Assembly: GCA_030597945.1 (NCBI GenBank)
Contig: JAUVQW010000017.1
Location: 1 to 12,827, forward strand
Length of the DNA stretch: 12,827 bases
Direction of reading: 5' to 3'
From: Actinomycetes bacterium
GTDB lineage: Bacteria; Actinomycetota; Aquicultoria; CAJVYJ01
Shown here: positions 7,315 to 12,827 of the stretch, one piece after another
Numbering within the stretch: position 1 is the first letter of the stretch
How the letters are laid out: the number at the start of each line of letters is the position of its first letter
The notes under the pieces: generated by a model
Seen by the model: the letters and a program-made list of their open reading frames with translations, nothing else
What the model was told of the DNA's origin: nothing
Database searches by the model: none
Made by a program: the position numbers and the translations under genes

Positions 7315-7337
7315 TTAACTGTAATAAGATTTAAAGC

Positions 7338-8552
7338 TCAGCAGTTTGCCGCATCTTTTAGGACTTCAGCCATATCAGTCTTCTCCCAAGTGAAGTCTTT
7401 ATCGTCTCTTCCAAAATGTCCATAAGCGGCTGTCTTTTTATATATCGGTCTTCTAAGATCCAATTTTTTTATAATAGCGGCTGGTCGAAGATCAAAGTGT
7501 TCCTTTACAAGTTCCTGTATCTTCTTTCTGCTTATTTTTTCTGTACCGAAGGTATCGACCATAATTGATACTGGATGAGATACGCCGATAACGTAGGCTA
7601 TTTCGATCTCGCATCTATCAGCGAGTCCCGCGGCAACGATGTTCTTGGCAACATATCTGGCGGCATATGCACCGGAGCGGTCAACCTTTGTCGGATCTTT
7701 TCCTGAGAATGCCCCCCCGCCATGACGAGCCATTCCACCATAAGTGTCGACGATTATCTTTCTTCCGGTAAGGCCGCAGTCGCCCATCGGTCCGCCGATC
7801 TCAAATTTTCCTGTCGGATTAACAAAAAACTCAAGATCATTGAAGTCCACAAGCTCCTCGGGGAGTATCGGTTTTAGTACATGCTCAACCAGATCCGGTT
7901 TCATAAGCGTCTCGATCTCTATGTTCGGTTTGTGCTGAGACGAGATGACAATGGTCTTGATCTTGTTTGGTTTTCCGTTTTTATATTCGACTGTTACTTG
8001 AGTTTTTCCATCAGGCCTTAAATATGGAAGTATCTCTGCTATTCTGACCTCAGATAGACGATGAGAAAGCTTGTTAGCCATCATGATAGGAAGAGGCATT
8101 AACTCAGGCGTCTCCGTGCAAGCGTATCCGAACATCATTCCTTGGTCTCCGGCGCCAAGCTTGTTTATCTCGTGGTCTTCAGCTTCTTCGCCGTGGCGTT
8201 CTTCATAGGCCTCGTCCACTCCTTGAGCTATATCAGCCGATTGCTCATCTATTGATACCATGATTCCGCAGGTATCACAGTCAAAACCATACTTTGCTCT
8301 GGTATAGCCTATCCCTCTTATCGTCTCTCTTATGATATTTGGAATATCCACGTAAGTACTTGTCGATATCTCTCCGCCAACGACGACCATGCCCGTTGTG
8401 ACTAGCGTCTCACAAGCGACTCTTCCCATCGGATCATCTGTAAAGATGGCATCTAGTATTGCATCGGATATTTGATCACTGATTTTATCCGGGTGCCCCT
8501 CGGTAACCGATTCAGATGTAAATAAAAAATCCTCGTTATCGCTAATACTCAT
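7338..8552 (-). CDS. metK: S-adenosylmethionine synthase
   Basis: Makes S-adenosylmethionine from methionine and ATP. The 404-residue protein carries the family signatures: GHPDK at 19-23 (ATP and metal site), the hexapeptide region GAGDQGMMFGYA at 133-144, and the glycine-rich P-loop GGGAFSGKDPTKVDRS at 278-293. Length is slightly above the usual 380-400. The ATG at 8552 has a perfect AGGAGG four bases upstream. Upstream sits a SAM-I riboswitch followed by an intrinsic terminator, so the enzyme's product represses its own gene. Downstream genes priA, def and fmt follow with a 37-base gap and then almost none, and could share this transcript. Confidence 0.98.
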   Translation of the reverse strand: MSISDNEDFLFTSESVTEGHPDKISDQISDAILDAIFTDDPMGRVACETLVTTGMVVVGGEISTSTYVDIPNIIRETIRGIGYTRAKYGFDCDTCGIMVSIDEQSADIAQGVDEAYEERHGEEAEDHEINKLGAGDQGMMFGYACTETPELMPLPIMMANKLSHRLSEVRIAEILPYLRPDGKTQVTVEYKNGKPNKIKTIVISSQHKPNIEIETLMKPDLVEHVLKPILPEELVDFNDLEFFVNPTGKFEIGGPMGDCGLTGRKIIVDTYGGMARHGGGAFSGKDPTKVDRSGAYAARYVAKNIVAAGLADRCEIEIAYVIGVSHPVSIMVDTFGTEKISRKKIQELVKEHFDLRPAAIIKKLDLRRPIYKKTAAYGHFGRDDKDFTWEKTDMAEVLKDAANC

Positions 8553-8583
8553 TGATCCTCCTAAATATTTTAATTAATAAGCT

Positions 8584-8612
8584 AAAAAAAAACTTCTTCA
8601 TAGATGAAGAAG
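8584..8612 (-). terminator. Riboswitch-controlled intrinsic terminator upstream of metK
   Basis: In the RNA an 8-bp hairpin (CUUCUUCA / UGAAGAAG with a UAGA-type four-base loop) is followed directly by nine U residues. It ends about 30 bases before the metK ATG. Its 5' arm overlaps the segment 8602-8614 that can instead pair with 8624-8634, so the terminator and an antiterminator are mutually exclusive. Confidence 0.9.
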
Positions 8613-8625
8613 GCAGTAAAAGCGC

Positions 8626-8725
8626 CTCTCATCTCTCAGAACCTCACTCTGCAGGAATTTGCACCCGACTCTTTCGGGTTGCCGAGGTTTCTTTGGGCCT
8701 GTCCCTCCACCTCTCTACATAAGAG
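8626..8725 (-). promoter_or_regulatory. SAM-I (S-box) riboswitch aptamer controlling metK
   Basis: The minus strand matches the SAM-I aptamer throughout. Helix P1 is formed by CUCUUAU (8719-8725) with AUGAGAG (8626-8632). The conserved AGAGAGGUGGAGGGAC follows, then GGCCC, AAACC and GGCAACC of the P2/junction region. P3 is CCCGA-AAGAG-UCGGG. The J3/4 signature is GGGUGCAAAUUCC, and a CAGAG/UUCUG hairpin forms P4. The aptamer lies between coaBC and metK and is followed by a terminator. The P1 3' strand is part of an alternative antiterminator (8624-8634 with 8602-8614: 11 pairs if two single-base bulges are allowed). SAM binding should stabilise P1, release the terminator and switch metK off. 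The aptamer call is secure; the switching mechanism is read from base pairing. Confidence 0.96.
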
Positions 8726-8744
8726 AACATATTTAATTATTTAA

Positions 8745-8773
8745 AAAATAACAGAAGTAGCAACCTTCGTCAA
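8745..8773 (-). promoter_or_regulatory. Sigma70-type promoter for the riboswitch-metK transcript
   Basis: TTGACG (8768-8773) and TATTTT (8745-8750) are separated by exactly 17 bases. The -35 box starts immediately after the coaBC stop codon. Predicted initiation near 8738 is about 12 bases before P1 of the riboswitch, a sensible position. Confidence 0.6.
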
Positions 8774-9979
8774 TTATATAGACCTTAGCGCTTTTTCCTT
8801 TAAGAAAATAAATTTTTCAACGATTTTTTCGGCTATCGAGTCTTTGCTGGAGATCGGTATCTTTTCCACTGAATCCAAGGTTATCATCGTTACCTCGTTG
8901 TAATCAGAGTCAAAACCGATTCGGTCATCATCGACTCGGTTGGCTATTATCATATCAAGGTTCTTTTTTTCGAGTTTTTCTCTTGCTTTCTTTTCTATGT
9001 CATCTCCGCATTCTGCGGCAAAACCAATCAATATCTTATTGGATCTTCTATCGCCTAGTTCCTTTAATATATCCGGTGCCGGGACTAATGTTAAATTTAA
9101 AGGTCCCTCGCTTTTCTTTATTTTCCCTTGCACGGGCTTTTTAAATCTATAATCGCTTACAGCGGCCGCCATCACTACCGCGTCAGATGCGTCATATCTT
9201 TTCAAGACCTCATCTCTAAGCTCATCGACAGTCTCTATTCGTATACACTCACAGCCAAAAGGAGCAGTAAGTTCGGTAGGTCCAGTTATCAGTGATACTT
9301 TTGCGCCTCTTTCAAGAAGTTTTCTTGCCATGGAAAAGCCCATCTTTCCCGATGACCTGTTTCCAATATATCGGATTTCATCCAAAGGTTCCCTCGTCCC
9401 GCCGGCGGTAACAATAAAATACTTCCCGCTTAATTGATCTCTTTTGGATGTCAGTTCTTCGATACGCCTTATTATGTCTAAAGGTTCGCTCATTCGACCG
9501 ATTCCGATATCGCCGCATGCAAGTTTTCCAATCTCTGGACCGATGATCTTAACCCCCCTCGATTTCAATATTTCTATATTTTTTTGGGTAGCGACATTTT
9601 GCCACATCGATTCGTTCATCGAGGGTGCAATTAGTAGAGGGCAGTTAAGCGCGAGCACGGTAGTTGTAAGGGCATCATCGGCAATACCTGTTGCTAGTTT
9701 TGCAATTATATTTGCCGTTGCCGGCGCGATAACCATCACCTGCGCGTCTTTTGCAATATCTATGTGAGGCATATCAGATTTATCGTTAAAAAGTGAAGTT
9801 GTTACACTATCGGCGCCGACTGCCGTAAGCGTAGTGGGGGTAACAAATTCCTGAGCTGACTTAGTCATGACTACGAGGACTTTTGCACTAAGCCCTTTTA
9901 AGTCTCTTACGATGTCCGCACACTTAATAGCTGCTATTCCACCGCTAATACCCAGGATAACTTTGAAGTTGCCAATCAT
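8774..9979 (-). CDS. coaBC: Bifunctional CoaBC: phosphopantothenoylcysteine decarboxylase / phosphopantothenate-cysteine ligase
   Basis: Catalyses two successive steps of coenzyme A synthesis: joining cysteine to 4'-phosphopantothenate (CoaB, C-terminal) and decarboxylating the product (CoaC, N-terminal flavoprotein). The 401-residue fusion shows the CoaC half with the FMN-binding start GISGGIAA (10-17), catalytic His72, the PSMNESMW motif at 119-126, and Cys155 in the flexible substrate flap (KLACGDIGIGRM). The CoaB half begins at about 187 with TAGGTREPLDEIRYIGNRSS (191-210), then AAAVSDYR (271-278) and the basic KIKKSEG segment (286-292). The ATG at 9979 is four bases after the rpoZ stop and has no clear RBS, so translation is probably coupled. 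It is called dfp in older literature and sits between rpoZ and metK as in mycobacteria. Confidence 0.97.
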   Translation of the reverse strand: MIGNFKVILGISGGIAAIKCADIVRDLKGLSAKVLVVMTKSAQEFVTPTTLTAVGADSVTTSLFNDKSDMPHIDIAKDAQVMVIAPATANIIAKLATGIADDALTTTVLALNCPLLIAPSMNESMWQNVATQKNIEILKSRGVKIIGPEIGKLACGDIGIGRMSEPLDIIRRIEELTSKRDQLSGKYFIVTAGGTREPLDEIRYIGNRSSGKMGFSMARKLLERGAKVSLITGPTELTAPFGCECIRIETVDELRDEVLKRYDASDAVVMAAAVSDYRFKKPVQGKIKKSEGPLNLTLVPAPDILKELGDRRSNKILIGFAAECGDDIEKKAREKLEKKNLDMIIANRVDDDRIGFDSDYNEVTMITLDSVEKIPISSKDSIAEKIVEKFIFLKEKALRSI

Positions 9980-9983
9980 CTTA

Positions 9984-10223
9984 CTACTTAATACCGTCAG
10001 CGCTTCTTTCGTACGTTATTTTATCTTCATCGATCTCTTCAAAGGCAATGGTAAGCGGTTTCTCGCCTATCATATCAATCTGGGGACCCCTTACATGAGT
10101 GAGTTCCCCTCTTTGAAGACCGTTTAAGTAATTATTAATATCGCGAGCTCTCTTAGCCGCTAGGATCACTAAAGTGTATCTACTATCCACTTTATCAACT
10201 AATGCATCCATATTTCTTATCAT
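9984..10223 (-). CDS. rpoZ: DNA-directed RNA polymerase omega subunit
   Basis: Small subunit that helps fold and hold the beta' subunit in RNA polymerase. The 79-residue protein contains the omega core KVDSRYTLVILAAKRARDIN at 11-30 and the charged segment KPLTIAFEEI at 55-64 that precedes the variable tail. Length is typical. The ATG at 10223 has a strong GGGAGG six bases upstream that abuts the gmk stop codon. The gmk-rpoZ-coaBC order is conserved across Actinomycetota and many Firmicutes. Confidence 0.95.
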   Translation of the reverse strand: MIRNMDALVDKVDSRYTLVILAAKRARDINNYLNGLQRGELTHVRGPQIDMIGEKPLTIAFEEIDEDKITYERSADGIK

Positions 10224-10237
10224 CTTATGCCTCCCTT

Positions 10238-10816
10238 TTAGTTGATTGTATTTGATTCCCGATATTTAATAATAATATCAACTAGTCTGTCAATAGCTTC
10301 ATTAAGATTGTCATTAATAATAACATGGTCAAACTCACTCTCCGACTTTAATTCTTCAATTGCTATGCTTAATCTTTTTTCGATCTCATCAGCGGTTTCA
10401 GTGCCTCTTTCTCTTAATCGTTCTTTAAGTTCCTCTTCAGACGGTGGTTTAATAAATATAAATACGGCTTTATCGGCATTCTCCTTTATTTGCCTTGCTC
10501 CCTGAACATCTATCTCCAGGATCACATCTGTTGGTAAAGAAAGTTTCTGCTCGACCTTTTCCCTTAGCGTTCCATAGTAATTACCATAAATGGTCGCCCA
10601 TTCGATAAAATCGCCTGCCTTAATTAATTCCTCAAACTCGTTTGTCTTTAAAAAATAATAATTAATCCCGTCTTTCTCATCTTTTCTGGGAGATCTGGTA
10701 GTCGCTGAAATTGACAGAAAAAGATAAGGGACCCTATTCATCAAATGCTTGACAAGAGTCCCTTTTCCGACCCCAGAGGGGCCAACAATTACAAATAGTT
10801 TGCCTATTTCAGACAT
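10238..10816 (-). CDS. gmk: Guanylate kinase
   Basis: Phosphorylates GMP to GDP using ATP, supplying GTP and dGTP pools. The 192-residue protein has the P-loop GPSGVGKGT at 12-20, the GMP-binding segment SATTRSPRKDEKDGINYYF at 37-55, and EWATIYGNYYGT at 72-83, which completes the GMP pocket. Length and order are standard. The ATG at 10816 is five bases after the mihF stop with no evident RBS, so it probably depends on ribosomes finishing mihF. Its position right after mihF is the actinobacterial arrangement. Confidence 0.97.
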   Translation of the reverse strand: MSEIGKLFVIVGPSGVGKGTLVKHLMNRVPYLFLSISATTRSPRKDEKDGINYYFLKTNEFEELIKAGDFIEWATIYGNYYGTLREKVEQKLSLPTDVILEIDVQGARQIKENADKAVFIFIKPPSEEELKERLRERGTETADEIEKRLSIAIEELKSESEFDHVIINDNLNEAIDRLVDIIIKYRESNTIN

Positions 10817-10821
10817 TTATT

Positions 10822-11130
10822 CTAGGCAAATTCTTTTAATAAATTCTCTTTTTGGTTAGAGCCAAGACCCTGCACCCTTCTCGTTGGGCTGATCTTTAAG
10901 TCTTCCATCTTTTTGTGAGCTCTGGCTTTTCCTACTCCGGGAAGTGATTCTAATAGATTGCCGACTTTCATCCTGCCTACTATTGGATCTCCTTCTCTTG
11001 CAAGAACTTGCTTAAGGTCGACTTGACCGTTCTTAAGTTGTTTTTTTAAAGCTGCTCTTTTTTGCCTTGCTTCTGCCGCCTTTTTAAGAGCCGCCCTTCT
11101 CTCTTCGTCCGATAGATTTGGTAGTGCCAC
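10822..11130 (-). CDS. mihF: Actinobacterial integration host factor (mIHF-like nucleoid protein)
   Basis: Sequence-tolerant DNA-binding protein that bends and compacts the chromosome, named for its role in mycobacteriophage L5 integration; unrelated in fold to enterobacterial IHF. The 102-residue protein starts MALPNLSDEERRAAL, followed by a long basic helix (to about 35). DLKQVLARE lies at 38-46 and MKVGNLLESLPGVGKARA at 54-71. The ISPTRRVQGLG segment at 80-90 is the DNA-contacting end of the helix-two-turn-helix. All of these match the family. The start is GTG at 11130 with AAAGGAGG ending four bases upstream; the overlapping ATG at 11132 is in another frame. It heads the gmk-rpoZ-coaBC run and has a dedicated promoter and a long leader. 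This is the clearest evidence that the host is an actinomycetote. Confidence 0.95.
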   Translation of the reverse strand: MALPNLSDEERRAALKKAAEARQKRAALKKQLKNGQVDLKQVLAREGDPIVGRMKVGNLLESLPGVGKARAHKKMEDLKISPTRRVQGLGSNQKENLLKEFA

Positions 11131-11254
11131 ATTTCCTCCTTTTTCAACTAACCTAATTAATAAAAGACTTAAATGAACTAAATTATTTTTTTTTAGACTA
11201 CCACCCCTAACTTTCGAAGCTGATCCCGTTTTGAAAGGTCATTTTCTATGCTAC

Positions 11255-11274
11255 CTTGTGATTAAAGTAACAAG
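11255..11274. repeat. Imperfect palindrome near the mihF transcription start
   Basis: Arms CTTGTGA and TAACAAG (6 of 7 paired) flank six bases. It begins about four bases downstream of the predicted start, so it could be an operator or a 5'-terminal RNA stem-loop. It shares its CTTGT/ACAAG arms with the palindrome at 11306-11318. Confidence 0.5.
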
Positions 11275-11284
11275 CGGTTTTTTA

Positions 11285-11313
11285 ATTATTACTCTAATAA
11301 AGTTGCTTGTCAA
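11285..11313 (-). promoter_or_regulatory. Strong sigma70-type promoter for mihF
   Basis: A perfect TTGACA (11308-11313) and AATAAT (11285-11290) are 17 bases apart. Initiation is expected near 11278, about 148 bases before the mihF GTG. This is the best match to the consensus in the window. Confidence 0.7.
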
Positions 11314-11318
11314 ACAAG
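11306..11318. repeat. CTTGT-N3-ACAAG palindrome overlapping the mihF -35 box
   Basis: A perfect inverted repeat with five-base arms and a three-base centre covers the whole TTGACA box, an ideal place for a repressor. A related palindrome lies about 47 bases downstream (11255-11274). Confidence 0.5.
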
Positions 11319-11322
11319 TTTT

Positions 11323-12303
11323 TTAATTATTCTTAAAAAATTTAAGTGCTTCTTCCAGGTCTTTTGGCAATTTACTCTCAATATCTACTTTAAGGCCGCT
11401 TATTGGATGTGTGAATCTAAGACGGCAAGCATGCAGGAATTGCCTGGTAAGACCGGTATTCATATCATATTTGACCGTTCCATATACAGAGTCGCCGATG
11501 ACTTTGTGGCCGATGTAATTCATATGAACTCGGATCTGGTGTGTTCTGCCGGTCAAAAGTGAGGCTTCAAGATAGGATGTTTTATCAAATTTATCTATGA
11601 CTTTAAATTTGGTAACAGCCTCTTTACCTCCGGAGACCGAAACGGCCATCTTTTGGCGATCATTTAGATCTCTTGCGATCGGCGCGATTATTTCACCGCT
11701 TTCTTCATCGAAATTACCGTCTACAAGCACCTTATAGTATCTTTTGACATCACGATTCTTTATTTGATCTATCAGCGACTCATAGGAGTCGATATTTTTG
11801 GCGACGATGAGAAGTCCCGATGTATCTTTATCCAACCGATGTACGATTCCAGGCCTGTCTTTATCACCGGACGGAGGCAGATCTATAAGAAAAAGCAAAG
11901 CATTTACCAGAGTTCCTTCCCGATTGCCAATCGCAGGATGAGTCACCATTCCCGCTTTTTTATCGATTACTATAATGTCATTATCTTCATAAGCAACAGT
12001 GATCGGGATGTCTTCTCCCTTGACCGGAACCTCAATAAGCGGGCTGGTATCTATATCGATAATTTGGCCTACCGTAAGCCTCTGGTTCTTCTTTGCTATT
12101 TTTCCATCGACAAGTATGTACTCATTTTTTATAAGATTTTGTACGGCACTTCGTGATGGAATTTCGGTCCTATAACTTACAACTTGATCTAACCTGTTGC
12201 CTTTATCATCATCTCCGACAATCAAAGTAATACTGTTTACGTCTTTCAGCTTCTTATCATTTTGATCGGTCACGAGCTCTCTTTTCATCTTTGAGGTAGG
12301 CAT
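11323..12303 (-). CDS. rluD: RluD-type large-subunit pseudouridine synthase
   Basis: Converts uridines to pseudouridine in RNA, most likely 23S rRNA. The protein has an N-terminal S4 RNA-binding domain (about 36-84, NRLDQVV... ILVDGKIAKKNQRLTVGQ). The RluA/RluD catalytic domain follows, with HRLDKDTSGL at 155-164 and catalytic Asp158. The later GRTHQIRVH motif is also present. The exact start is uncertain. The longest frame begins with ATG at 12303 and overlaps lspA by 47 bases, but lacks an RBS. ATG at 12288 or GTG at 12270, the latter preceded by AAGAGAG, are shorter options. The family is clear; the exact target positions cannot be told from sequence, so the symbol means RluD-like. The lspA-rluD adjacency is very common. 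Confidence 0.92.
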   Translation of the reverse strand: MPTSKMKRELVTDQNDKKLKDVNSITLIVGDDDKGNRLDQVVSYRTEIPSRSAVQNLIKNEYILVDGKIAKKNQRLTVGQIIDIDTSPLIEVPVKGEDIPITVAYEDNDIIVIDKKAGMVTHPAIGNREGTLVNALLFLIDLPPSGDKDRPGIVHRLDKDTSGLLIVAKNIDSYESLIDQIKNRDVKRYYKVLVDGNFDEESGEIIAPIARDLNDRQKMAVSVSGGKEAVTKFKVIDKFDKTSYLEASLLTGRTHQIRVHMNYIGHKVIGDSVYGTVKYDMNTGLTRQFLHACRLRFTHPISGLKVDIESKLPKDLEEALKFFKNN

Positions 12304-12754
12304 TTAAAAATAGGATCATACCTATAACGATCGCTAAATCAGCGATATTAAAAACTGGCCAGTAGCGAAAATCAATAAAGTCGGTGACATTATTAAAGAG
12401 GAATCTGTCTATCATGTTTCCGATGGCACCACCCACAATAAGCCCAAACGACATAGTTACTATCGGCTCGTTAGGACGATTTAGCATCCAATATATGATT
12501 GCGACGATAACGACAATTATGGAGACCGCCAGTAAGAATATCTGGCTTCCGGGGAAAAGCCCAAATGCTCCTCCGGGATTTTCTACCCCTTTTAACTGGA
12601 CGAATCCTCTGATTATTGAAAAGGTCTCTCCAATCGAGAGATTTCTTCTAATGATCGCCTTGGTGAATTGGTCAGCTGCGATTACTATTAGGGCGACTAC
12701 GACTAGCAGGTATGCCCCATTATCCTTGGCAACTTTTCTTGTTTTGATTTGCAA
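12257..12754 (-). CDS. lspA: Lipoprotein signal peptidase (signal peptidase II)
   Basis: Membrane aspartic protease that cleaves the signal peptide of prolipoproteins after lipidation. The 165-residue protein shows four hydrophobic segments (about 14-30, 68-90, 98-114, 135-152). The first contains the conserved AADQFTK (26-32). The catalytic pair is Asp116 in GGAIGNMIDR and Asp139 in FNIADLAI; VENPGGAFGLF (57-67) is the conserved periplasmic segment. The start is a TTG at 12754 that overlaps the preceding zinc-finger gene by 52 bases and has only a weak upstream GTAAG. No ATG or GTG precedes the first membrane helix, so this is the best available choice. The TGA stop lies inside rluD. The C-terminal tail is highly charged and cytoplasmic. 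Confidence 0.94.
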   Translation of the reverse strand: MQIKTRKVAKDNGAYLLVVVALIVIAADQFTKAIIRRNLSIGETFSIIRGFVQLKGVENPGGAFGLFPGSQIFLLAVSIIVVIVAIIYWMLNRPNEPIVTMSFGLIVGGAIGNMIDRFLFNNVTDFIDFRYWPVFNIADLAIVIGMILFLNAYLKDEKRARDRSK

Positions 12755-12827
12755 CTTACACAGAGATCCGCATAGGGTAAGGCTCTTAGCCTCGCTTCTT
12801 TTATGGGTTCATTGCACTCGGCTCAAA
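12703..12827 (-). CDS. C-terminal part of a TraR/DksA-type C4 zinc-finger protein, with in-frame TGA at 12823-12825
   Basis: The 39 codons from 12822 to 12705 read AECNEPIKEARLRALPYADL, then CVSCK and a basic tail, ending in TAG at 12703-12705. This is the DksA/TraR zinc-finger end: Cys, 17 residues, Cys-x2-Cys, with the EPI, ARL.A.P.A and LC..C landmarks. Such proteins bind the secondary channel of RNA polymerase. The family needs a first cysteine three residues before the visible CN; at that exact codon the sequence has TGA. It may be a TGC/TGT-to-TGA mutation or base error near the edge, a selenocysteine codon, or a real stop in a decaying gene. The gene overlaps lspA by 52 bases, and a TraR/DksA gene before lspA is a known arrangement. 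Everything upstream is outside the window. Confidence 0.75.

Larger units (their letters stand above)
11131..11322 (-). other. mihF leader and promoter region, no gene
   Basis: No open frame of note lies in this 192-base gap on either strand. It carries the promoter at 11285-11313, two CTTGT/ACAAG palindromes, one copy of a 14-base direct repeat, an A9 tract (11183-11191 on the plus strand as T) and the strong mihF RBS. The predicted mRNA leader is about 148 nt. It contains a possible CUUUC/GAAAG helix (around 11214-11239), but no known RNA family was recognised. No terminator for the preceding gene was found. Confidence 0.6.
11277..11331. repeat. Pair of 14-base direct repeats at the rluD end and the mihF promoter
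   Basis: The sequence AATAATTAAAAAAC (minus strand) occurs exactly at 11318-11331, where it includes the rluD stop codon, and again at 11277-11290, where it includes the mihF -10 box. The copies are 41 bases apart. In both, TTGTT follows within a few bases. Confidence 0.8.

Noticed and set aside
11203..11238. Eleven-codon leader peptide MTFQNGISFES upstream of mihF
   Set aside because: The nearest purine run (AAGG) is too far upstream to be a good RBS, and the peptide has no codon run suggesting attenuation.
12773..12797. Hairpin AGGCU-AAG-AGCCU after the TGA of the DksA-like gene, as a SECIS element
   Set aside because: Distance from UGA is near the upper limit and the loop lacks a G in its first two positions, so it is not called as a feature; the selenocysteine idea is kept only as a question.
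12823..12825. Alternative genetic code with TGA as a sense codon
   Set aside because: def, yugP, metK and lspA all end in TGA right after their conserved C-termini, and the def TGA overlaps the fmt ATG in the usual coupled form.

Overview
The window is one long, gene-dense, minus-strand stretch of housekeeping genes from a moderately AT-rich bacterium. It most resembles a deep-branching, non-classical actinomycetote rather than a high-GC streptomycete or mycobacterium. The strongest taxonomic marker is a small basic protein that matches the actinobacterial integration host factor (mIHF) over its whole length, directly upstream of gmk. The order mihF-gmk-rpoZ-coaBC-metK, followed by priA, fmt and rsmB, is the arrangement known from Mycobacterium. 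Features more usual in Firmicutes are mixed in: a SAM-I (S-box) riboswitch on metK, a YugP-type zinc peptidase between fmt and rsmB, and a possible Spo0E-like start at the left edge. The species is not identifiable from the sequence alone.

Layout, in the direction of transcription (right to left). 12827-11323: the C-terminal end of a TraR/DksA-type C4 zinc-finger protein (with an in-frame TGA exactly at the first zinc cysteine), lspA, and a RluD-type pseudouridine synthase, all overlapping. 11322-11131: a regulatory gap with a strong sigma70-type promoter, a 14-nt direct repeat and two CTTGT/ACAAG palindromes, ahead of mihF. 11130-8774: mihF-gmk-rpoZ-coaBC, tightly packed. 8773-8553: a promoter, a SAM-I riboswitch and a terminator with a readable antiterminator. 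8552-3471: metK, priA (helicase motifs intact; possibly leaderless), def and fmt. 3413-786: yugP-like peptidase, rsmB, nrdR. 785-342: dut, starting with TTG directly after the nrdR stop. 341-111: a gap with no convincing gene but an odd cysteine-rich short frame. 110-1: the N-terminus of a further gene.

Functionally the genes cover membrane lipoprotein maturation (lspA), rRNA modification (rluD, rsmB), chromatin (mihF), nucleotide, CoA and SAM supply (gmk, coaBC, metK), RNA polymerase assembly (rpoZ), replication restart (priA), formyl-methionine addition and removal (fmt, def), and dNTP control (nrdR, dut). Nothing here looks like a mobile element, CRISPR array or defence island, and I see no tRNA or rRNA. 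The most unusual points are the TGA at a zinc-ligand position in the partial DksA-like gene, the mihF promoter architecture, and the SAM-gated terminator placed between coaBC and metK.
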